The notes: generated by a model from the letters alone, not told the origin. A stretch of 10,306 bases of DNA from Clostridiales bacterium (GCA_031273965.1 JAISQX010000102.1:1-10306); one strand, 5' to 3'; shown: positions 1 through 7,067, numbered from the stretch's first letter. Numbers and translations: made by a program.

Positions 1-111
1 TTTCCAATTGTTTTAGGAATTTTTACGGCGGTGTTATACTATTTCGTCTATCGGTACATAAAAAAGAAAGTGGAAACACTTAAAATAGAAATAGATAAAA
101 CGAAACAGTGA
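1..111 (+). CDS. C-terminal end of an unidentified membrane-anchored protein (partial)
   Basis: The plus-strand frame beginning at base 1 is open until the TGA at 109-111, giving the last 36 residues of a protein whose start lies outside the window. Residues 1-20 of the fragment are hydrophobic and aromatic (FPIVLGIFTAVLYYFVYRYI), consistent with one transmembrane helix. They are followed by a lysine-rich tail (KKKVETLKIEIDKTKQ), which by the positive-inside rule would face the cytoplasm. A single C-terminal anchor with a short basic tail occurs in many unrelated envelope proteins, so no function can be assigned. The gene is on the same strand as nadD, but a strong promoter lies between them, so nadD need not depend on it. 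Confidence 0.6.
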   Translation, partial: FPIVLGIFTAVLYYFVYRYIKKKVETLKIEIDKTKQ

Positions 112-331
112 ATTGAGAACCGATAAAACATACGTCACGGAAAATTTGCCCGACAAATTATCCCGCTTGCGGTATAATTATACCGTCGAAAGGCAAATAC
201 GGGAAGGAAATTGCTCTAAGAATCTTTGCGCGTATATTTGAAAGCGGCGAGTTGTTTTTTAGTAGAAAAGTTATAAAAGAGCGCTGAGCGCTTGCGCGTA
301 ATGAAAATTTTTACTTTTGGAAAGGTTATCA
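112..331. other. Gap upstream of nadD without a clear gene
   Basis: No standard gene with a good start and ribosome binding site fits here. Two short coding-like stretches are visible in different frames. Frame 2 is open from a TTG at 113 to a TGA at 239-241. Frame 3 is open from 117 to a TGA at 285-287, but it has no ATG or GTG start. The gap also holds a perfect 16-bp palindrome at 170-185 and a small hairpin at 280-292 (AGCGC, loop TGA, GCGCT). That hairpin has no following T-run, so it is not a convincing terminator. The region could be the remnant of a frameshifted small gene or a plain intergenic region. Confidence 0.4.
170..185. repeat. Perfect 16-bp palindrome overlapping a possible -10 box
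   Basis: CGGTATAATTATACCG is a perfect inverted repeat with no spacer. It contains TATAAT at 173-178. A weak -35 match, CCGACA at 150-155, lies 17 bases upstream. Dimeric repressors often bind such palindromes over a -10 element, so this could be an operator on a promoter reading toward nadD. No regulator can be named from the sequence, and because it is AT-rich a chance palindrome is possible. Confidence 0.35.
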
Positions 332-360
332 TTTACATTTCCACTTTTTTCTGCTATAAT
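332..360 (+). promoter_or_regulatory. Sigma-A type promoter with extended -10, driving nadD
   Basis: TTTACA at 332-337 (five of six bases match TTGACA) is followed after exactly 17 bases by a perfect TATAAT at 355-360. TG at 352-353, one base before the -10, makes it an extended -10 promoter. The expected transcription start, about seven bases after the -10, falls at 366-368, on the nadD ATG at 367. The transcript would therefore have essentially no leader. Confidence 0.75.
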
Positions 361-366
361 TTATAT

Positions 367-1587
367 ATGAAGATAGGAATTTTTGGCGGAGCGTTCGACC
401 CTTTGCATGTCCGCCATGTGCGCATATGCGAAAAGGTTTTGACCGAATACTCTCTCGATAAGCTTATCGTCGTACCGTCATACAACCCGCCGCATAAGAA
501 ACTAACCTTTGACAATTATTTTGACAGGATAAAAATGTTGAATACGGCTTTGCGCTTCGATGAAAGAATAGAGATATCCGCGATTGAATACAATGACAAA
601 GGTCGCAACTATTCGTATGAAACCGTAAAAAAAATATCCGAAGGATATCCCGAAGCCGACTTATACTTCATCATAGGCGGGGACAGTTTAGAATGGTTTT
701 TAACCTGGAAAAATCCTGAGATTATAACGGCAACGGCGACATTGATTGTCATACGGCGTCCCGGAATAGATACGAATAGCGGAGTGAAGCGCATAAAAGA
801 AAAGCTCAACGCGCGCGTGCTTGTTTCAGATTTGGAAGAAGAGGATATTTCATCGGCGTATATTCGGGCTGTCGCGGCGATAGGAGGAGATATCTCCGCA
901 TTTATACCCAAAGAGATACTCGGTATAGCGGAGAACCTGTATAAAAAAAGCGTTTATGACGATTATATAAGGTTTGTAAAATCCGTAACAAGCGAAGCAT
1001 TATTCGAGCATATCAAACAAACCGTGCTGAGGGCGGTAAAGGATAACGAAAGATTTGGACTTGACGGGAATTCCGTTTTTTTATCCGCATTATTACATGA
1101 CGTCGCAAAAGAAATCAAATTTACGACCAAGAGACAGGACGGATTAAATACGGTTTTGACAGCGGACAACGATTGGTTCCGTAAGATAAAAAAATATGAG
1201 GACATCTCGGAATACTATGAAAAACTTGTTAACTCGGAATACGCCGTGCCTGTTTCGGCGGTAGGCACTCCCGTATTACATCAATTTACAGGAGCGCGGA
1301 CGGCGGAAATCGTGTTGGGAATAAGCGATAAAGGTATTCTGGACGCAATATGCTACCATACCACTGCGAAGCCAAAAATGAGCGATTTGGAAATGCTTAC
1401 TTATCTGGCGGATAAAATTGAAGCAAACAGATTTTACGACGGAGTCGACGAGATTCGCGAACTAATAAAAACAAGTTTGTCGGAAGCTTTTAAGCTCTGC
1501 TTTAAAATAAGTTACAATTTCGTATTAAGTAAAAAAACCGCAATATACCGCTTGACTGAAGAAGCGTATCTGTTCTATTTTTCTTAA
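367..1587 (+). CDS. nadD: Fused nicotinate-nucleotide adenylyltransferase (NadD) and YqeK-type HD Ap4A hydrolase
   Basis: This is a 406-residue cytoplasmic two-domain enzyme. Residues 1 to about 195 are NadD, which joins nicotinate mononucleotide and ATP to make deamido-NAD. Visible motifs are GGAFDPLHVRH (7-17), YNPPHK, IIGGDSLEWFLTWK and ISSAYIR (161-167). Residues from about 200 to 406 form an HD-superfamily domain like YqeK, which cuts Ap4A symmetrically into two ADP. Its likely metal ligands are H215, H244-D245, H305, H331 and D349, with the typical CYHTT and YLADKIEANR segments. The two genes are usually separate neighbours; here they are one frame. The reading frame extends upstream to a TTG at 292, but the ATG at 367 starts the domain exactly where the family begins, and the promoter lies inside the extra 25 codons. 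No Shine-Dalgarno precedes the ATG. Oddities are Arg16 in place of the near-invariant Gly of HxGH, and a loop of about 59 residues between HD and H305, longer than I expect for stand-alone YqeK. Confidence 0.92.
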   Translation: MKIGIFGGAFDPLHVRHVRICEKVLTEYSLDKLIVVPSYNPPHKKLTFDNYFDRIKMLNTALRFDERIEISAIEYNDKGRNYSYETVKKISEGYPEADLYFIIGGDSLEWFLTWKNPEIITATATLIVIRRPGIDTNSGVKRIKEKLNARVLVSDLEEEDISSAYIRAVAAIGGDISAFIPKEILGIAENLYKKSVYDDYIRFVKSVTSEALFEHIKQTVLRAVKDNERFGLDGNSVFLSALLHDVAKEIKFTTKRQDGLNTVLTADNDWFRKIKKYEDISEYYEKLVNSEYAVPVSAVGTPVLHQFTGARTAEIVLGISDKGILDAICYHTTAKPKMSDLEMLTYLADKIEANRFYDGVDEIRELIKTSLSEAFKLCFKISYNFVLSKKTAIYRLTEEAYLFYFS

Positions 1588-1640
1588 CAAAAACTTGAAC
1601 ACGGCATAAGATAGTAATATATACCATAAGGAGGGTAATT

Positions 1641-2150
1641 ATGACGCCTATCGAATTAAAGAATGAAATTTGTGAATTGTTGGACTTGAAGAAAGCCGCG
1701 GATATCAGCGTGCTTGACGTGGGTAATTTGACGGTAATCGCCGATTATTTTGTTATTGCCGGCGGAACTTCCACGACAAACGTAAAAGCGCTTGCGGAAT
1801 TTGTCGAGGACAAGCTAAAAGAAAAAGGGGTCGAGCCTTTGAGAAAGGACGGACTAAAAGACGCCAGGTGGGTGGTCTATGACTATGGGAGCGTTTTGAT
1901 GCATATTCTTTTGGACGATATGCGCTTCATGTATTGCCTTGAAAAGTTGTGGAGCGATGGTAAAAACATGGAGAAATACGTTGGCGAGGCGACAAAGCAA
2001 GCCTTCGTCGCTCCCGAGAGCATAAAAGCTCAGAAGGCTACGACTCAAAAAGATAAAGCCGTTTCACCTAAAAAGACGGTTAAAACCTCGGACTTAAGCG
2101 CAGCTAAAAAAATCGCAACGCGCGCGCGTACGCCAAAAGACCCCAAATAG
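1641..2150 (+). CDS. rsfS: Ribosomal silencing factor RsfS (Iojap/YbeB family)
   Basis: RsfS binds ribosomal protein uL14 on the 50S subunit and blocks joining with the 30S subunit when nutrients are short. Residues 1 to about 115 match the family: DYFVIAGGTSTTNVKAL (35-51), the RKDGLKDARWVVYDYGSVLMH stretch (68-88) and YCLEKLW (98-104). The family is normally about 105-120 residues. This protein has 169, with a C-terminal tail of about 53 residues rich in Lys, Ala, Thr and Pro (12 Lys and 2 Arg against 4 acidic residues), probably disordered. The start is secure: AAGGAGG at 1628-1634 sits six bases before the ATG. The gene follows nadD-yqeK by 53 bases, the order known from Bacillus, and is probably read with it. 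Confidence 0.92.
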   Translation: MTPIELKNEICELLDLKKAADISVLDVGNLTVIADYFVIAGGTSTTNVKALAEFVEDKLKEKGVEPLRKDGLKDARWVVYDYGSVLMHILLDDMRFMYCLEKLWSDGKNMEKYVGEATKQAFVAPESIKAQKATTQKDKAVSPKKTVKTSDLSAAKKIATRARTPKDPK

Positions 2151-2221
2151 ATAGCATAATTATTTATTTACGACGCATACTATTCTAAAATTCCGCACAA
2201 ATCATAATACTCGGAGGAATA

Positions 2222-2641
2222 ATGAAGAAGTATATAGTTGCGTTTTGTCTAAGCTTGGTGTTCTTTTTTGCTTATACGCGTATAGACGTTCCGACTTTAA
2301 AGATATATTGCGCATCGGCTCTATCGGTAAACGAATTGGAGAACGTCGCAATAGAGAATCCTAAAGTAAAAAAAGCGCGTGCGTTTATCTATGGGGACGT
2401 AGCGGTTGTCGCGATAAAAAGCCAAGCGATATTTTTTAGGAGCGAAAACGTCTCCTTAAAGAATGATATTAAAAGGCGCGTCCTTGACATTGGGTTAAGA
2501 GACGTCTATGTTACGACGGATACGGATATTTTTTTTAAAATTGACGAAGCAAATCGGGCATATGAGCAAAACAAGTCGAATGTAGAATACTCTCATGCAA
2601 AAGCGAGTATTTTACAAATAGTGAAGAGCCGAGAATACTAA
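2222..2641 (+). CDS. Small membrane-anchored or exported protein resembling the YhcN/YlaJ sporulation family
   Basis: The product has 139 residues. Residues 4-18 are hydrophobic after MKK, giving a signal peptide or N-terminal anchor, so the rest should lie outside the membrane. I see no lipobox: Cys9 sits inside the helix without the usual L-A/S-G/A-C pattern. The body has the pattern of YhcN/YlaJ sporulation lipoproteins: a segment ending in paired valines (VKKARAFIYGDVAVVAIKSQ, 49-68), a basic helix (LKNDIKRRVLDIG, 79-91) and a final strand with a T-D-T-D turn (RDVYVTTDTDIFFKI, 93-107). This assignment rests on pattern recall and is tentative. It is shorter than the usual members and lacks their lipid anchor. 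GGAGG at 2213-2217 sets the start. It lies between rsfS and lon on the same strand. Confidence 0.6.
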   Translation: MKKYIVAFCLSLVFFFAYTRIDVPTLKIYCASALSVNELENVAIENPKVKKARAFIYGDVAVVAIKSQAIFFRSENVSLKNDIKRRVLDIGLRDVYVTTDTDIFFKIDEANRAYEQNKSNVEYSHAKASILQIVKSREY

Positions 2642-2778
2642 CTTGCATTTCACGCTATACAGGAATAAATTATTGAAGAATAAGTCAATATATCCCGCAA
2701 TATTTATAGACGCCGTGAATTGTAGAAGCCGCTAACGGCGCGATTTGCTTAAACGAAAAAACAAGGGGAACCTATTAG
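2642..2778 (+). other. lon leader region with inverted repeats
   Basis: This 137-base gap precedes lon. I see no gene and no convincing promoter; TTGAAG at 2673-2678 has no good -10 at the right distance. No CIRCE element and no CtsR-type tandem GGTCAAA site is visible, which are the usual heat-shock operators in Bacillota. CGCCGT at 2711-2716 pairs with ACGGCG at 2735-2740, and the overlapping short hairpin GCCG-CTAA-CGGC (2728-2739) would compete with it. The lon ribosome binding site is AAGGGGA at 2763-2769. Confidence 0.4.
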
Positions 2779-5190
2779 ATGAGTGATATACTTCCATTGA
2801 TACCGTTGAGGGGAGCAATACTTTTTCCCAACGACACAAGGCAATTTGACATAGGCAGACCAAAGTCTATCGCCGCCGTAAATTTTGCCGCGGAACACGA
2901 TAGGCTTATAATTTTTGCCACGCAAAAGGACGATTCGGATAAAAATCCGGATTTGATAGACGTACGGAACACGGCTACCGTCGCCAGACTTATAAATTAT
3001 TTTCCTTTGCCCAACAAAACTTACCGTATCATTGTCGAGGGCATCAAAAGAGTTAAAATAATAGAAAAACACGAAGACTGTTCCGATGAAATTTTGAGCG
3101 CTTATTATGAAGATGTCGTGAACGCAGAGTTTGACCTTACCGAGGCGGAAGCATGTAAAAAGCAAATTATCGAATTGTTGGAAGAATTTGCGACATTTGA
3201 CAAAAATCTTTCGGATGAAAATATTTCTGCGCTAAAAAATGAGAGCAACATTGACGTCGTTATAAACAAAGCCGCGACGCTGCTCTCCATAAAGGATCCG
3301 TATCCTATACTTGAGGAAACAAATTTGATAAAGAGAGCCGAGCTTTTGGCGGCGGCTTTGATATACGAGCTGGAAGTAATAAAAACAGAAAAGAGAATAA
3401 ACATAAAAGTTAAGCATTCTCTGGATCGTTCCCAAAAAGAGCATATACTAAGAGAGCAAATGAAAGCCATATCGGACGAGCTTGACGGCGACGACGACAA
3501 GGAAATTTTAAAGAAAGCGGAAGAATTAGACGTTTCGCCCGACGTTAAGGAAAAACTTCTGAAGGAATTTAAAAAGTTAAAAAAACTTTCGATAAATTCC
3601 GCCGAATATTCTATAATCACGGAATATGTCAATTTTGCAGTCGAGCTTCCATGGAATAGGTATTCCGAGGAGATTTGCGATTTGGAATACGCTAAAAACG
3701 TCTTGGACGCCGATCACTACGGACTTAAAAAGGTTAAGGAGAGAATACTCGAATATATCGCCGTCCATAATCTGACAAAGTCCTTTAAGTCTCCCATACT
3801 TTGTTTTATAGGCCCTCCCGGAGTCGGGAAAACCTCCATAGCTAAATCGATAGCAGACGCCACGGGCAGAAAATTTGTAAGGATGAGCTTGGGCGGCATC
3901 TCCGACGAGGCGGAAATACGCGGACATAGAAAGACGTATGTTGGCGCTATGCCGGGCAGAATATTAGCGGGAATAAAAAATTCCGGCGTCTCCAATCCGG
4001 TCTTTTTGCTTGACGAAATAGACAAGCTTTCAAAAAACTATAGAGGCGACCCGGCGAGCGCGTTGCTTGAGGTTCTCGACCCGGAACAAAACGTCGGGTT
4101 TAGGGATAATTATTTGGAAGTTCCTTACGATTTATCCGGAGTGATGTTTTTAACTACGGCGAATGACGCCGACGAAATCCCAAAACCGCTTTTGGACAGA
4201 ATGGAAGTGATAGAGATGCCGAGTTATTCGTACGGAGAAAAATTTCATATCGCTCAAAAACACCTCATAGCCAAAGAGATGAAAAATTGCGGACTTACCG
4301 CGGGGGATATAAAAATAGACGACGACGCCATTTATGAGATTATCAATAAATATACGTCGGAGGCGGGAGTGCGTTCGCTTGAGAGGCAGATAGCCGCCGT
4401 CATGAGAAAAACGGCTTACAATAAAGGAATAGGAAAAAGTGCGGTTACTGTCAATGCTAAAAATCTCCCGGAATATCTTGGGAACAAAACGGTAATAATG
4501 CAAAAACGACGCGAACGCGACGAAATAGGTACGGTAACCGGACTTGCATGGACGGCAAACGGCGGCGATATACTCCCGATAGAGATAAACACAGTAAAGG
4601 GTAAGGGAGAAATAATAACGACGGGCAACTTAAAAGATATCATAAAAGAATCCATAAGAGTAGCTTTGACATACGTTCATTCCGTGGCGGAAAAGCACGG
4701 AATAGACGAGAATATTTTTAAGGAAGTCGATTTTCATATACATTTACCGGAAAACGCCGTCCCTAAGGAGGGACCGTCCGCGGGAATCGGTTTTGCGTCG
4801 GCGATATATTCAGCGCTTACAAGACGCCCCGTTAGGAGCAACGCGGCGATGACGGGCGAAATAAATCTCCGAGGAAACGTTTCCGCGGTAGGCGGAATAA
4901 AGGAAAAAGTTATGGCGGGCTTCCGTGCGGGAATAGATACGTTTTTTATACCGAAGGAAAACTTAAGCGATATCGAGGATATACCGATCGAGATAATCAA
5001 AAAAATAACCGTTCGTCCGATAGGGCACTTTGACGACGTATTAAAGAGCGGGTTGGTTTTTCTCGGCGCCGAAAAAACCGACCGTATAAAAAGCGCCGCA
5101 AAAAAGGAAACTTTGGTTCCGAAAGCCGATTATATAGGAGATATATTGTTGGACGGAGTAATACCTGAAGTACGGAATAATAGGAATTAA
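2779..5190 (+). CDS. lon: ATP-dependent Lon protease (LonA type)
   Basis: Lon is a cytoplasmic ring-shaped AAA+ serine protease that degrades misfolded and selected regulatory proteins. The order of domains is complete: an N-terminal substrate-binding LON domain (about 1-190, opening LPLIPLRGAILFPN), a helical linker (190-290), the AAA+ module with Walker A GPPGVGKT (345-352) and Walker B FLLDEID (409-415), and the protease domain (about 590-780). The catalytic Ser667 lies in PKEGPSAGI and Lys710 in GGIKEK; their spacing of 43 residues equals that of S679 and K722 in E. coli Lon. The 803-residue length is normal. The ATG at 2779 has AAGGGGA about ten bases upstream, and the family motif begins five residues in. 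It has no membrane segment, so it is LonA rather than LonB. It is followed directly by a long hairpin. Confidence 0.98.
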   Translation: MSDILPLIPLRGAILFPNDTRQFDIGRPKSIAAVNFAAEHDRLIIFATQKDDSDKNPDLIDVRNTATVARLINYFPLPNKTYRIIVEGIKRVKIIEKHEDCSDEILSAYYEDVVNAEFDLTEAEACKKQIIELLEEFATFDKNLSDENISALKNESNIDVVINKAATLLSIKDPYPILEETNLIKRAELLAAALIYELEVIKTEKRINIKVKHSLDRSQKEHILREQMKAISDELDGDDDKEILKKAEELDVSPDVKEKLLKEFKKLKKLSINSAEYSIITEYVNFAVELPWNRYSEEICDLEYAKNVLDADHYGLKKVKERILEYIAVHNLTKSFKSPILCFIGPPGVGKTSIAKSIADATGRKFVRMSLGGISDEAEIRGHRKTYVGAMPGRILAGIKNSGVSNPVFLLDEIDKLSKNYRGDPASALLEVLDPEQNVGFRDNYLEVPYDLSGVMFLTTANDADEIPKPLLDRMEVIEMPSYSYGEKFHIAQKHLIAKEMKNCGLTAGDIKIDDDAIYEIINKYTSEAGVRSLERQIAAVMRKTAYNKGIGKSAVTVNAKNLPEYLGNKTVIMQKRRERDEIGTVTGLAWTANGGDILPIEINTVKGKGEIITTGNLKDIIKESIRVALTYVHSVAEKHGIDENIFKEVDFHIHLPENAVPKEGPSAGIGFASAIYSALTRRPVRSNAAMTGEINLRGNVSAVGGIKEKVMAGFRAGIDTFFIPKENLSDIEDIPIEIIKKITVRPIGHFDDVLKSGLVFLGAEKTDRIKSAAKKETLVPKADYIGDILLDGVIPEVRNNRN

Positions 5191-5232
5191 TAATTTTCGT
5201 GGGAAATTTTTGAAATTTCCCACGAAATTATT
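5191..5232. terminator. Hairpin between convergent lon and asnB, probable bidirectional terminator
   Basis: Bases 5195-5209 pair perfectly with 5213-5227 (15 bp) around the loop TTG, and three more pairs follow a one-base bulge. The stem core is CGTGGGAAATTT. It starts right after the lon stop codon and ends six bases before the asnB stop codon. Its position between two converging genes suggests it stops transcription from both sides. The flanking T-runs are short and interrupted on both strands, so its efficiency is uncertain. Confidence 0.75.
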
Positions 5233-5237
5233 CAATC

Positions 5238-7067
5238 TCATAATAGCTTTATTTTATATTTTTTTAACCAATAATTCAACTGCAAAAAATACGCTATCGT
5301 TTGTGGGTTAGTCATGAGCTGACCATAAAAGGGAACCGAATTGTCGCCGTGCAAAAGTTTTTTTAGCGCGTCTTTTTTTATTATGTCTAATAAAGGAGAC
5401 GACGGAGAGTCCAATACGTCCTTTAACCGATTTGAAACCAGTTTTAGGTATGCCGGATTGTGCGTCTTCGGATAAGGGCTTTTTTTTCTGAACAGCACCT
5501 TGTCGGGCAAAAGCCCTCGCACTGCTTCGCGGAGCAATCCTTTTTCGCGTCCCTCGTAATCCTTCATTTCCCAAGGCACCGAGTATAGATATTCCGCTAT
5601 CCTAAAATCGCAATACGGAACGCGCACTTCAAGCCCGTTGTGCATACTCATGCGATCCTTTCGGTCCAAAAGCGTCTGCATGAACCAATCAAAGTTTAGC
5701 CTTGTCATTTCTTTCATTCTTCGCTCTGTTGGATTGTCGGCGATATCAACAGACGCCGCTCCTATGGTTGAGCGATAGCGAGAATCCACATATTCGTACG
5801 GATTGATTTTTTTAATCAAGTCTTCGTTTACAAGACTAACGCGAAATTCCGTGGATTGCGCCCAAGGGAATCCGTTTTTCATACGAATTTCCTTGTCCCT
5901 GTACCAGGGGTAGCCGCCGAATATTTCATCGGCGCATTCGCCCGAAAGAGCTACCGCGGCATATTTTTTTATCTCGGCGCAAAATAAGAGGAGAGAAGAG
6001 TCCACATCCGCCATGCCGGGCAAATCGCGCGCGTCGACAGCGTCGTACAGCGCGTTCGCGAGTTGCTCGGTATCGAGTATTACGCGATGGTTTTCCGCGC
6101 CGGTATATTCCGTCATACAATCAACATACTCTTTGTCGTCATCCGGCTGAAATTTTCCCGCCTTAAAATATCGTTGATTATCCGCATAATCTACGGAAAA
6201 AGTATGAAGCTTCCGACCTTTTTTCATGAAATGCGCGTTTGCGAGAGATGTTATTATGCTCGAATCCAATCCGCCCGACAAAAACGTCGCAACGGGGACG
6301 TCGGACACCAATTGGCGTTCTATAGAATCCGTGACCAGATAGCGCACGTGCTCGACGGTTTCGTAAAAATTTTCTTTGTGTTCTCCTGCCGTAAGCTCCC
6401 AATATCGTCTTAGCTTAAGCCCGTCCACGGAAAAATATCCGCAATGGGCGGCTTTTAATTCTTTGATATTTTTAAATACCCCGCAACCGGGAGTCCGTCC
6501 CGGGCCAAGGTAAAGTATCTCAGCGAGAGAATATTCGTCGGCTTCGGCTTTTACTTGCGGGTTTTTCAAAATAGATTTGATCTCGGACGCGAATATAAAT
6601 ACGCCGTCTTTTTCAAAGTAAAAAAAAGGCTTTACGCCTATTCGGTCGCGCGCGATAAAAAATTTACGGTTATGTTTTTCGTATATGACGAAAGCAAATA
6701 TACCGTTAAATTTGCTCACGCACGCGTCTTTCCATTGTATGTACGCGTGTAAGAGCACCTCTGTATCGGAGTATCCTGTAAATTCGTGCCCCAAAAAACG
6801 CAACTCTTTCCGGATTTCTTCCGTATTGTATAATTCGCCGTTATAAACAAGGCAATATTCTTCGTTGCCGAAAGCGTATTTCATGGGTTGCTTTCCGTTT
6901 AGCGGATCAATAACGCTGAGTCTGGTGTGAATGAGCGCCGCGGGATAGTCCGCATATATACCTTTTTGATCGGGTCCGCGCCTTAAAAGCGTATTTTGAA
7001 TGCTTTCAAACAAATTATCATTGAAGCTATGCATATTTAGGTCAAACATTCCGGCGATTCCGCACAT
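5238..7067 (-). CDS. asnB: Asparagine synthase, glutamine-hydrolysing (AsnB type)
   Basis: This enzyme makes asparagine from aspartate, ATP and glutamine in the cytoplasm. The N-terminal glutaminase domain (about 2-210) begins MCGIAG, with Cys2 becoming the N-terminal nucleophile after Met removal. It contains RRGPDQ, HTRLSVIDP, YNGELYN, SDTEVLLHAY and ARDRIGVKPFFY. The synthase domain (about 230-590) has the ATP pyrophosphatase loop SGGLDSS (264-270), LSGECADEIFGGYPW, and the RMSMHNGLEVRVPYCD stretch. At 609 residues it is close to the length of the Bacillus AsnB/AsnO enzymes. GGAGGTT at 7072-7078 (read on the minus strand) is correctly spaced for the ATG at 7065-7067. It converges on lon and diverges from pheS. 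A weak -10 (TAGAAT, minus strand, 7106-7111) lies upstream without a good -35. I see no T-box sequence for Asn. Confidence 0.96.
   Translation of the reverse strand: MCGIAGMFDLNMHSFNDNLFESIQNTLLRRGPDQKGIYADYPAALIHTRLSVIDPLNGKQPMKYAFGNEEYCLVYNGELYNTEEIRKELRFLGHEFTGYSDTEVLLHAYIQWKDACVSKFNGIFAFVIYEKHNRKFFIARDRIGVKPFFYFEKDGVFIFASEIKSILKNPQVKAEADEYSLAEILYLGPGRTPGCGVFKNIKELKAAHCGYFSVDGLKLRRYWELTAGEHKENFYETVEHVRYLVTDSIERQLVSDVPVATFLSGGLDSSIITSLANAHFMKKGRKLHTFSVDYADNQRYFKAGKFQPDDDKEYVDCMTEYTGAENHRVILDTEQLANALYDAVDARDLPGMADVDSSLLLFCAEIKKYAAVALSGECADEIFGGYPWYRDKEIRMKNGFPWAQSTEFRVSLVNEDLIKKINPYEYVDSRYRSTIGAASVDIADNPTERRMKEMTRLNFDWFMQTLLDRKDRMSMHNGLEVRVPYCDFRIAEYLYSVPWEMKDYEGREKGLLREAVRGLLPDKVLFRKKSPYPKTHNPAYLKLVSNRLKDVLDSPSSPLLDIIKKDALKKLLHGDNSVPFYGQLMTNPQTIAYFLQLNYWLKKYKIKLL

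Noticed and set aside
292..366. A 25-codon upstream extension of nadD from a TTG start
   Set aside because: It adds a hydrophobic stretch not found in NadD, has no ribosome binding site, and covers the promoter at 332-360. The family start is at 367.
1595..1623. TTGAAC, 17 bases, TATATA before rsfS, as a possible promoter
   Set aside because: Both boxes match poorly, and transcription would begin inside the rsfS ribosome binding site at 1628-1634.
2163..2191. TTTATT, 17 bases, TAAAAT as a sigma-A promoter for the yhcN-like gene
   Set aside because: The -10 is good, but the -35 matches only three of six bases. This is too weak to annotate in AT-rich DNA.
2175..2209. GCATA and CATAATA before the yhcN-like gene, resembling a forespore sigma-G promoter
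   Set aside because: The spacing is 23 bases instead of about 18, and the transcription start would fall on the ribosome binding site.
3105..3632. Minus-strand 175-codon frame inside lon
   Set aside because: It is a serine-rich antisense shadow of lon, whose own frame is fully supported by family motifs.
6063..6413. Plus-strand 116-codon frame inside asnB
   Set aside because: It is an antisense shadow of the strongly supported asnB gene and has no recognisable motif.
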